A DNA stretch of 64,000 nt from Planctomycetia bacterium (GTDB lineage: Bacteria > Planctomycetota > Phycisphaerae > UBA1845 > Fen-1342): positions 2,106,616 through 2,170,615 of the forward strand of contig CP054190.1 in the NCBI GenBank assembly GCA_015709575.1, written 5' to 3'. Positions within the stretch are counted from its first letter, which is position 1. Each line of letters begins with the position of its first letter. Below, piece after piece: positions 53,279-61,037 of this stretch. Made by a program: the position numbers and the translations under genes. The notes below the pieces were generated by a model, which was not told the origin of the DNA, ran no database searches, and saw only the letters and a program-made list of their open reading frames with translations.

Positions 53279-54256
53279 GAATCGCACGGTCTCCATCGTG
53301 GCGTTCACGATCTTGGCCGTGTCGGGCACGTAGTTACGCTCGTTCGCGAAGAACGGAATGATCGTGTCATACCCGGTGACGCGCTTGATCGGTGCTTCGA
53401 GGTACAGCAGCGACTCCTCGACGATCCGTGCCACGATCTCGCCGCCCACACCGCAATGCCGCGGGGCTTCATGCACCACCACGGCCCGCCCGGTCTTTCG
53501 CACCGACGCCTGGATCAGTTCGCTGTCCAGCGGCGCGACGCTCAGCAGGTCAAGCACTTCGGCATCCACATTGTGATCATCCGCCAGTTCCTCAGCCGCC
53601 TCCAGCGCCGTCCTCAGCGAGGCCCCATAGGAGATGATCGTCACATCCGACCCCGCCCGCGCCACGACGCCCTTGCCGATCGGCAGCTCCTCCGGCTGGT
53701 CGGGAACCTCCTCACGAAAGGCGCGATACAGCGCCTTTGGCTCGAAAAAGATCACCGGATCCGGACTTTTCAGCGCTGAACGCAGCAAGGCGCGTGCGTT
53801 CCGCGGCCCGGAGCAGAGCACCACCTTCAGGCCGGCCAGGTGAGCGTAAGTCGCTTCCGGTGCTTCGCTGTGATGCTCAATCGCGCGAATCCCGCCGCCA
53901 TAGGGCATGCGAATGACCATCGGGCAGGTGAAGCGGCCGCGCGTGCGATTGCGAAACCGCCGCATGTGCCCCTCGACGTGGTGAAACGCCTGGTAGCTGA
54001 ATCCGTCAAACTGCATCTCGCAGCAGGGCCGGAACCCACGGAAGCACAACCCCACCGCGGTGCCGACGATCGCCGCCTCGGCCAGCGGCGTGTCAAAAAC
54101 GCGGTCGCGGCCGAAATCTCGCAGCAGGCCCTCGGTGACGCGAAAGACGCCCTCATCCTGCCCCACGTCCTCACCCATGACCAGGACGTTGGGATCCTCG
54201 CGCATCATCTCGTGCAGCGCCAGGTTGAGCGCTTTCACCATCGTCAATTCGGCCAT
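53276..54256 (-). CDS. 2-oxoacid dehydrogenase E1 component, beta subunit (pyruvate or branched-chain type)
   Basis: The product is 326 residues. ATG 54256 has GGAGG five bases upstream and opens 'MAELTMVKALNLALHEMMRE'. Family segments are 'VLVMGEDVGQDEGVFRVTEG', 'DTPLAEAAIVGTAVGLCFRG', 'MPYGGGIRAIEHHSEAPEA', 'DVTIISYGASLRTALEAAEE' and 'VVHEAPRHCGVGGEIVARI'. The beta subunit pairs with an alpha subunit that binds most of the thiamine diphosphate. No E1-alpha, E2 or E3 gene adjoins it on either side, which is unusual. It diverges from korAB. Confidence 0.92.
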   Translation of the reverse strand: MAELTMVKALNLALHEMMREDPNVLVMGEDVGQDEGVFRVTEGLLRDFGRDRVFDTPLAEAAIVGTAVGLCFRGFRPCCEMQFDGFSYQAFHHVEGHMRRFRNRTRGRFTCPMVIRMPYGGGIRAIEHHSEAPEATYAHLAGLKVVLCSGPRNARALLRSALKSPDPVIFFEPKALYRAFREEVPDQPEELPIGKGVVARAGSDVTIISYGASLRTALEAAEELADDHNVDAEVLDLLSVAPLDSELIQASVRKTGRAVVVHEAPRHCGVGGEIVARIVEESLLYLEAPIKRVTGYDTIIPFFANERNYVPDTAKIVNATMETVRF

Positions 54257-54462
54257 GCGACCCTCCGGTCGGTACGGGGTGCGGGTTCCGGGACTCAGAC
54301 CTGCGGCCGCCGGGGCGACCGCACGGAGGCGAGTATCCCGCGCTCGTGGCTCGGCCGCAATACGCTCTTGCGCTGCCGGCCGCCTGCCGATCGTGGATTG
54401 CGGCCTTTTGCCGCGGAAACAACCGCCGGGTATCATGTTCCTCCGTCGAAGGACTCCAACCA

Positions 54463-56316
54463 ATGACACCGGCCGCGTCCGCCCCGTCCGCGTCCAAGCA
54501 GACTCTTCCGCTGCGCTCGGTCACTGTCCGATTCGCCGGTGATTCCGGCGACGGCATGCAGCTCGCCGGGACGCAATTCACCAGCACCAGCGCCGTTTTC
54601 GGCAACGACATCAGCACGCTGCCGGACTTTCCGGCGGAAATTCGGGCGCCAGCCGGCACGCTGGCGGGCGTCAGCGGCTTCCAGATCAATTTCTCCAGCA
54701 CTGAGATATTCACTCCGGGCGACACGCTCGACGCGCTGATCGCCATGAACCCGGCCGCGCTCAAGACCAACCTGCCGGACCTCGCCGAAGGCGGCATCCT
54801 GATCGTCAACACCGACGAGTTCATCCTGCAGAATTTCGCCAAGGCGCGCTACGCGAGCGACCCGCTGGCCGGCGAAACCGTGCAGCGCTACCAGCTCTAC
54901 CGCATCCCGATCACCACTCACACGATCGAGGCGCTCAAAGGGCTGGACCTCTCGGCCAAGGAGGCGGAACGCTGCAAGAACTTTTATGCGTTGGGGCTGG
55001 TCTATTGGCTATACGATCGCCCGCTGGACACGACCCTGCGCTGGATCGACGCCAAGTTCTCGCGCAAGCCGGAGTTGGCCGAGGCCAATCGTCGGGCCAT
55101 GACGGCCGGCTATCACTTCGGCGAAACAGCCGAGATTTTCCCGCGGCAGTACCGGGTGGAGCGCGCCGCGCTTACCCCCGGCAAATATCGAAACATCACC
55201 GGCAACCAGGCTCTGGCTCTGGGGCTGATCAGCGCCGGGCGGCTGTCGGGAAAGCCGATCGTTTACGCCAGCTACCCGATCACGCCCGCCAGCGACATTC
55301 TGCATCAACTCGCGTCACAGAAGCACTTTGACGTACGCACGCTGCAGGCCGAGGACGAAATCGCCGCCGTCACGATGGCCCTGGGCGCGTCCTTCGCCGG
55401 CTCCATCGGCGTCACCGCCAGCAGCGGCCCCGGCATCGCCCTCAAGCAGGAGGCGGTCGGCCTGGCCGTCATGACCGAATTGCCGCTCGTCATCATCGAC
55501 GTGCAACGCGCCGGCCCCAGCACCGGCATGCCCACCAAGACCGAGCAGACCGACCTCTTCCAGGTGCTGTGCGGGCGCAACGGCGAGTGCCCGGCCGCGG
55601 TCATAGCGGCCCGTTCTCCCTCGGACTGTTTCAACGCAGCGATCGAGGCGGTATCCGTCGCCTTGCGCTACATGACACCGGTGTTTCTGCTGAGCGACGG
55701 ATTCATCGCCAACAGCTCTGAGCCGTGGCCGATTCCGCCGATCGACAGCCTGCCGCCGATCCGGGTGCGGCACGCCGAGCCGAGCGCCGATTTCGCCCCC
55801 TACCGGCGCGACGAGCGCGGCGTTCGACCGTGGGCAATTCCCGGCACCCCCGGGCTGGAGCACCGCGTCGGCGGACTGTCCAAGGCCGATGTCACCGGCC
55901 ACATCAGTTACGACCCGAAGAACCACCAGCTCATGATCAACCTGCGGGCGCAGAAGATCCGCAATATCGCAGCCGAGTTGCCGCCCGCTGCGGTCGAGGG
56001 ACCAGTGCAGGGCGATCTGCTGATGGTCTCATGGGGCGGCACGTATGGCGCCATCCGCACCGCCTGCGAGCAGGCCCGCGCTCGCGGACAGCGGGTGTCG
56101 CATCTGCACTTGCGCTGGTTGAACCCCCTGCCGCGCGACCTCGGCGAAGTGCTGCGTGCGTTCGGGCGCGTCTGCGTGGCCGAGTTGAACATGGGTCAAC
56201 TCCGGACGCTGGTCCGGTCCGAGTACCTGGTGGACGCGGCCGGGCTGAACAAGGTCGAAGGCCGCCCCTTCAACGTGCGCGACGTCGCCGCACGAATTGA
56301 CGAACTGCTGCGCTGA
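54463..56316 (+). CDS. korA: 2-oxoacid:ferredoxin oxidoreductase, fused gamma-alpha subunit
   Basis: This 617-residue KorA-type subunit starts at ATG 54463 with AAGGA upstream. The gamma domain comes first ('SVTVRFAGDSGDGMQLAGTQ', 'FPAEIRAPAGTLAGVSGFQI'), then the alpha/pyrimidine-type domain ('GNQALALGLISAGRLSGKPI', 'YASYPITPASDILHQLA', 'AEDEIAAVTMALGASFAGS', 'ASSGPGIALKQEAVGLA'). It is expected to act on 2-oxoglutarate with KorB, passing electrons to ferredoxin. It is followed by korB 82 bases on. Confidence 0.94.
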   Translation: MTPAASAPSASKQTLPLRSVTVRFAGDSGDGMQLAGTQFTSTSAVFGNDISTLPDFPAEIRAPAGTLAGVSGFQINFSSTEIFTPGDTLDALIAMNPAALKTNLPDLAEGGILIVNTDEFILQNFAKARYASDPLAGETVQRYQLYRIPITTHTIEALKGLDLSAKEAERCKNFYALGLVYWLYDRPLDTTLRWIDAKFSRKPELAEANRRAMTAGYHFGETAEIFPRQYRVERAALTPGKYRNITGNQALALGLISAGRLSGKPIVYASYPITPASDILHQLASQKHFDVRTLQAEDEIAAVTMALGASFAGSIGVTASSGPGIALKQEAVGLAVMTELPLVIIDVQRAGPSTGMPTKTEQTDLFQVLCGRNGECPAAVIAARSPSDCFNAAIEAVSVALRYMTPVFLLSDGFIANSSEPWPIPPIDSLPPIRVRHAEPSADFAPYRRDERGVRPWAIPGTPGLEHRVGGLSKADVTGHISYDPKNHQLMINLRAQKIRNIAAELPPAAVEGPVQGDLLMVSWGGTYGAIRTACEQARARGQRVSHLHLRWLNPLPRDLGEVLRAFGRVCVAELNMGQLRTLVRSEYLVDAAGLNKVEGRPFNVRDVAARIDELLR

Positions 56317-56398
56317 CGGCGAGCGCGGACCGCGACCGCAGCGCGGATTGCGCTGAGCCGGCCGCCTCAGTACGAAGCGCGATAAAGAAGGAACCTGC

Positions 56399-57412
56399 TT
56401 GTCCACGCTCACCGCCGCACCCACCGCCAAGGACTACAAGAGCGATCAGGAAGTTCGCTGGTGCCCCGGCTGCGGGGATTACTCGATCCTTGCGCAGGTG
56501 CAGCGCGTGCTCGCGGAGCTCGGCGCGCCGCGCGAGCGCACCGTGTTTGTCTCCGGCATCGGCTGCTCGTCGCGCTTTCCGTACTACATGAACACGTATG
56601 GGTTTCACAGCATCCACGGCCGCGCCCCGACCATCGCAACCGGGGTCAAGGTCGCCAACCCCGAGCTGGACGTGTGGGTCGTGACCGGCGACGGTGACGG
56701 CCTGAGCATCGGCGCCGGGCAGCTGCTGCACGCGCTGCGACGCAACGTGGGTCTCAAGATCCTGCTTTTCAACAACCGCATTTACGGCCTGACCAAGGGG
56801 CAATACTCGCCCACCAGCCCGATCGGCCAGCGCTCGTCCAGCACACCTTTCGGCTCGATCGACGCACCGGTGCGCCCGCTGTCGTTCGCACTGGGCGTCG
56901 GGGCGACGTTTGTGGCCCGCGCGGTGGACGTGGACGTCAAATCACTGCAGGCGGTTCTCCGGGCCGCGGCCGCCCATCGCGGCACGGCGTTCGTCGAGAT
57001 TTACCAGGATTGCAACGTCTACAATCACGCCGCTTTCGCATTCGCCACCGACCGCGAAACGAAAGAGGACAACATCGTCTACGTCGAGCACGGCAAGCCG
57101 CTGATCTTCGGCAAGGCTCGCGATAAGGGCCTGCGACTGAACGGCTCCACGCCCGAGGTCGTCCGCGTCGCCGATGTGCAGGCGTCTGAGTTGCTCGTGC
57201 ACGACGCCCACGCCGCTTCACCGGCGCACGCATTTATGCTCGCCCAGATGCAATACCCGGCCCTGCCGGAGCCGATGGGCGTGCTCCGCGCGGTTGAGGC
57301 GCCGACTTTCGAGGATCAGGTGTTCGCCCAGATACACGACGCGCGGCAGCGCAGCGGCGAGCCCGATCTCGCCAGGCTGCTCTCCACCGGCGACACGTGG
57401 GAAGTGAAGTAG
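56399..57412 (+). CDS. korB: 2-oxoacid:ferredoxin oxidoreductase, beta subunit
   Basis: The product is 337 residues. The start appears to be TTG 56399 with AAGGA upstream. It carries 'EVRWCPGCGDYSILAQVQ' and 'FVSGIGCSSRFPYYMNTYGF' (iron-sulfur cysteines) and the thiamine diphosphate motif 'VWVVTGDGDGLSIGAGQLLH' with 'LLFNNRIYGLTKGQYSPTSP'. A further cysteine is in 'VEIYQDCNVYNH'. It lacks a separate 2[4Fe-4S] ferredoxin domain, as is normal for the two-subunit Kor type. It forms an operon with korA. Confidence 0.95.
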   Translation: MSTLTAAPTAKDYKSDQEVRWCPGCGDYSILAQVQRVLAELGAPRERTVFVSGIGCSSRFPYYMNTYGFHSIHGRAPTIATGVKVANPELDVWVVTGDGDGLSIGAGQLLHALRRNVGLKILLFNNRIYGLTKGQYSPTSPIGQRSSSTPFGSIDAPVRPLSFALGVGATFVARAVDVDVKSLQAVLRAAAAHRGTAFVEIYQDCNVYNHAAFAFATDRETKEDNIVYVEHGKPLIFGKARDKGLRLNGSTPEVVRVADVQASELLVHDAHAASPAHAFMLAQMQYPALPEPMGVLRAVEAPTFEDQVFAQIHDARQRSGEPDLARLLSTGDTWEVK

Positions 57413-57542
57413 TTCCGGCGTTCGATCACTCCTGCAATAGCGCGTCATTCTCCACCCGCGCATCATGTCCGCCCCCGCGCGTCGTGCCCGTCCCCGCGTC
57501 GCTCCGACCAACCGGAACCCCCCGCGATCGACGCAATTTCTT

Positions 57543-57586
57543 CGCCCGTAGGGCGCACGATCGTTGCCAGTGACTTCAGTCACTGG
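57543..57586. terminator. Two hairpins between convergent korB and fahA
   Basis: CGCCC/GGGCG with a three-base loop (57543-57555) is followed by CCAGTGAC/GTCACTGG with a TTCA loop (57567-57586). They lie about 130-175 bases after korB and 30 bases beyond the fahA stop. Downstream on the plus strand the sequence is T- and C-rich. A bidirectional transcription end is likely. Confidence 0.5.
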
Positions 57587-57617
57587 ACATCCGCTTTCTA
57601 CTTTCTTCCTGCTTTCC

Positions 57618-58886
57618 TCAACGCCCATGCACCGCCGGCGTGATTCGGCCGCTGCATTCCCCGAAGCCGACCCGATAGCCCGCTGCTTGGCACCAGCCGC
57701 TCAGCGTCAGCTCATCCCCATCCTGCAGCGACGCGCGCAACTCGCCGCTCGATAGCGTCAGCGGGCGCTCCCCGCGCCACGCCAGTTCGAGCAGGCTGCC
57801 GAATGAATCCGCCGCCGCCCCACTGATCGTCCCGGACGCGAGCAGGTCGCCCGGCCGCAAATTGCACCCCCCGATCGTGTGATGCGCCACCTGCTGCGCG
57901 ATCGACCAGTAGAGATTCCTGAAATTCGTGCGGCAAATCACATCTCCCTCGCGCATCGTCGGCGTGCGCAACCTTGCCTCCAGTCGAATGTCGAACGTCG
58001 GCGTCGCCGACGGATCGCGCAGGTATTCCAGCGGCGCGGGTTCCTGCTTCGGACCGCCGCACGCAAACGGCGCCAGCGCCTCTATCGGCACCACCCACGG
58101 CGAAATCGTCGTTGCAAAGTTCTTCGCCAGAAACGGGCCCAGCGGCACGTACTCCCATTTCTGGATATCCCGTGCGCTCCAATCGTTCACCAGCACCAGC
58201 CCGAATACGTGACCCAGCGCGTCGCCGACCGGGATCGGCTCGCCCTGATCGTTTCCCGGTCCGATCAGCGCCCCCACCTCCAGCTCGAAGTCCATCATTC
58301 GTGACGGCCCGAACTGCGGCTGCGGCTCATCCTTCGGATTGCTCTGTCCCAGCGGCCGGCGAATCTCCTGCGGACTGACACCGATCGAGCTGCTCCGCCC
58401 GTGATACCCCACCGGCAGCCAGGTCCAGTTCGGCAGCAGTGCATTCGCCTCACCGCGAAACATCTTGCCGACGTTCGTCGCGTGCTCACGCGAAGAATAG
58501 AAGTCCGTGTAATCCCCGATTTCGCACGGCAGGTGCATCCGCACGGTGTCTGCGGGAATCAGGACCGCCGCCCGTAGCGCAGTGTCATCCCGCAGCGTCG
58601 GGCAGTCTTCCGACAGCAGCCGCGTCAGCGTCTGCCGAACCGCGCGCCAAGCCTCGCGGCCCCGGCCCATGAACTTGTTCAGCGAGCGCTTGCACAGGAC
58701 GTGCTCCTCGCCGAAAACGTCGCGAAAGAAGCCGCGATGCTCCATTTCGCGCAGATCCAGCACGAACGCGCCGATTCTGACGCCGATCCGCGCTTCCTGA
58801 CGCTCGGGTGTTGAGAACACGCCATACGGAAGGTTCTGGATCGGAAAGTGACAATCCGGCGCAACCGGCACAAATGAGCGCTGCAT
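57618..58886 (-). CDS. fahA: Fumarylacetoacetase
   Basis: This 422-residue enzyme hydrolyses fumarylacetoacetate to fumarate and acetoacetate, the last step of tyrosine/homogentisate catabolism. ATG 58886 has GGAGG five bases upstream. The N-terminal SH3-like domain is followed by the catalytic FAH domain with 'DYTDFYSSREHATNVGKMF' (His and Asp of the site), 'MMDFELEVGALIGPGND' (metal Glu), 'VLVNDWSARDIQKWEYVPLG' and 'LRPGDLLASGTISGA'. Homogentisate dioxygenase is not in the window. It diverges from a conserved protein of unknown function. Confidence 0.96.
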   Translation of the reverse strand: MQRSFVPVAPDCHFPIQNLPYGVFSTPERQEARIGVRIGAFVLDLREMEHRGFFRDVFGEEHVLCKRSLNKFMGRGREAWRAVRQTLTRLLSEDCPTLRDDTALRAAVLIPADTVRMHLPCEIGDYTDFYSSREHATNVGKMFRGEANALLPNWTWLPVGYHGRSSSIGVSPQEIRRPLGQSNPKDEPQPQFGPSRMMDFELEVGALIGPGNDQGEPIPVGDALGHVFGLVLVNDWSARDIQKWEYVPLGPFLAKNFATTISPWVVPIEALAPFACGGPKQEPAPLEYLRDPSATPTFDIRLEARLRTPTMREGDVICRTNFRNLYWSIAQQVAHHTIGGCNLRPGDLLASGTISGAAADSFGSLLELAWRGERPLTLSSGELRASLQDGDELTLSGWCQAAGYRVGFGECSGRITPAVHGR

Positions 58887-58998
58887 GACGCCTCCGACGC
58901 ACACCCGGCGCCACGCGCACCCTCGCGCCGTGATCCGGGCCGCGCCGTAAGATAACCGCCGACGCAGCCCCGCACCCGCGACCCTGTCGGAGCTTCGG

Positions 58999-59985
58999 AT
59001 GACGCCGGCCGCCCGCGCGCTTTTCGCCGGAATGTTCGACTACGCCGGCCTGTTTCCTCCGGCACAGTTGCCGATAGATCCGGCAATACGGACTTACTGC
59101 CGCGACCGCATCGGCCCGGACGCGTGGATGCTGGGACGGTTCATCTGCCCTACCAGCCGCCTTCCCGAGCTTTCTCCCTATCGAGACGAGTTGTTCCGTG
59201 TCTCCCCTCCAGTGCGGTTCAGCGCGCTGGGACGCGGCGCCTCGGCGACCGCCGGCCTGGCGGAATCGGTGCGCGCCGACCTGGCGGAACTTTCGGCGTT
59301 TGAAGCGCTTCACGAAGGGCGCGTTCGGGTGGAAGCGTATGAGCTGCGCCTGCCGGCGGAACTCACCGCCGATGCCTGCACCGCGGAACTTGTGCGGGCA
59401 CTGGAGGACGTTGTGCGGGCGTTTTGCGGCGAAGGGCGTCGGACGACGGCGTTTTCATTCGAAATCGCGCTCGGCAGCGTCAATCCAGAACACATCGCGA
59501 ATCTTGTCAGCGGCCTGTCGTTCGCAGAGCTGCGCCTGAACTCGCCCGCTGCCAGGCGGCCTGCTCCGGCCCTGAAGCTCCGATGCGGTGGGGTGAAGGC
59601 CGCGGATTTTCCGCCGGTTGAGATCGTTGCGACAGCCATCCGGCGCTGCGCGGAAGCCCGAGTGCCGTTCAAATGCACGGCCGGCCTTCATCATCCGTTT
59701 CGACGGCTGGATGCGGGTATCGGCGCCTGGATGCACGGCTTCGTGAATGTGTTCCTCGGCGCGATCCTGGCGCGCGAACACGATCTGACAGAGCAGCAGA
59801 TCGGCGAATTGCTGTCAGATTCTGCGTCGGATTCGTTCCAATTCTCGCCGGATGGCGCGGTCTGGCGCGAACTGGCCGTTTCGACCGACGAGATTGCCGA
59901 CGCGCGCGCATCATTCGCCACCTCGCTCGGGACGTGCAGCTTTGATGAGCCGCGTGAGGACTTGCGAAGCGCCGGCGTACTGTGA
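58999..59985 (+). CDS. Conserved protein of unknown function, divergent from fahA
   Basis: This 328-residue protein starts at ATG 58999 with GGAG seven bases upstream. There is no signal peptide or TM helix. The N-terminus 'LFAGMFDYAGLFPPAQLPID' and 'WMLGRFICPTSRLPELSPY' look like conserved family motifs. Further on are 'PFKCTAGLHHPFRR' and 'WMHGFVNVFLGAILAREHD', suggestive of a catalytic or ligand-binding His-His pair and a TIM-barrel-like fold. I do not recognise a function. Divergence from fahA with only 112 bases between the starts suggests a shared regulatory region and a possible role in aromatic amino acid breakdown. Confidence 0.75.
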   Translation: MTPAARALFAGMFDYAGLFPPAQLPIDPAIRTYCRDRIGPDAWMLGRFICPTSRLPELSPYRDELFRVSPPVRFSALGRGASATAGLAESVRADLAELSAFEALHEGRVRVEAYELRLPAELTADACTAELVRALEDVVRAFCGEGRRTTAFSFEIALGSVNPEHIANLVSGLSFAELRLNSPAARRPAPALKLRCGGVKAADFPPVEIVATAIRRCAEARVPFKCTAGLHHPFRRLDAGIGAWMHGFVNVFLGAILAREHDLTEQQIGELLSDSASDSFQFSPDGAVWRELAVSTDEIADARASFATSLGTCSFDEPREDLRSAGVL

Positions 59986-60052
59986 GCGTTCGGACGACAC
60001 AGCCGCACCGGAAATGCCATGGAGCGCGACACGCCGACAGGGAGAACCGGAC

Positions 60053-60877
60053 ATGTCGAGGAACGCTTGTGTAATTCGATGGATCGCGGCGCTTGGCGGC
60101 CTGCTGTTGATTGCAGCCGGCTGCGCTCAGTATTCGCCGGTCGTCCGCCCGACGCCAACCGGCGGTGTGATGTCGGACGAGTTACACGCGCTGACCGATC
60201 AGAAAATCGCCACCTATCTCGAGAACGACGTGCGGCCGCGCTTTCCGACTGTACTGGCACTGGCGCGCGCGGAAGAGCCGGATTCCTCCAGCACTCAGTA
60301 CCGCTACTCGCGGCACGGCGAGCCGACGTTGATCCCCTTGAGCGAAGCGGAGTCGGAGGCTTGGCGCAGCGCGCTGCTCGGCCCGTGGTCCGACGCGCAC
60401 TCGCAAACGCTGATCGAACAGCTCCACGTTCTCAACCCGCTGCTGGCGTCGGGGCAGCTCACGCTGAAGCACTTGCGCGATTCAGCCGCGATGGTTCACG
60501 CTCCCCTGCTGCTCGTCTATCGCCGCGACGAAGCCTCATCCCGCGGATACAACGACGCGGCGGCGGCCTACTGGACGATCATTGGCCTGTTTGTCGTTAC
60601 GGGAAACACCGTCGGCCACGCGACGAACTACTCGGCGCTGTTGATCGATACCCGGACCGGAGCGGTGCTCGCCATCTTCGAGGCCTCGGAGCTTCGTGAG
60701 GAGCGCACGTTCATCGGCACCACCGACATCGCCGCCGATCGCCTGCGGCGCGAGGCGCGGGAAGCGGCACACGCAAAGTTGATACGCCGAACGCGCGATG
60801 CGATCGGAGAGCTGGCGCTGACGCGCGGCGTGCCTGCGGTGCGGCCATCCGATGCGCCGGCGTCAACATCCGATTGA
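60053..60877 (+). CDS. Putative lipoprotein of unknown function
   Basis: This 274-residue protein starts at ATG 60053 with GGGAGA upstream. The signal 'VIRWIAALGGLLLIAAGC' ends in a lipobox (AAGC), so it should be lipid-anchored. The mature part is predicted to be soluble, with 'SDELHALTDQKIATYLEND' near the start and a hydrophobic stretch 'AYWTIIGLFVVTGNTVGHA' in the middle, which could be a second membrane contact. Its C-terminal third is helical and charged ('LRREAREAAHAKLIRRTRD'). No family was recognised. Confidence 0.75.
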   Translation: MSRNACVIRWIAALGGLLLIAAGCAQYSPVVRPTPTGGVMSDELHALTDQKIATYLENDVRPRFPTVLALARAEEPDSSSTQYRYSRHGEPTLIPLSEAESEAWRSALLGPWSDAHSQTLIEQLHVLNPLLASGQLTLKHLRDSAAMVHAPLLLVYRRDEASSRGYNDAAAAYWTIIGLFVVTGNTVGHATNYSALLIDTRTGAVLAIFEASELREERTFIGTTDIAADRLRREAREAAHAKLIRRTRDAIGELALTRGVPAVRPSDAPASTSD

Positions 60878-61037
60878 CGCCCGCCCCCCCTATCTTGCGG
60901 TTTCGGGCCAATGAGGCCGATCGAATCCGAACAATATCGCGTGAATCGGGACATCCCCCCGTCGCCTGACCGGATGTGACGCCGCCCCGTGCAGCCCCCC
61001 TGCGTTCGCGCGGCGGGCAGACGATTAAGGAGTTTGT

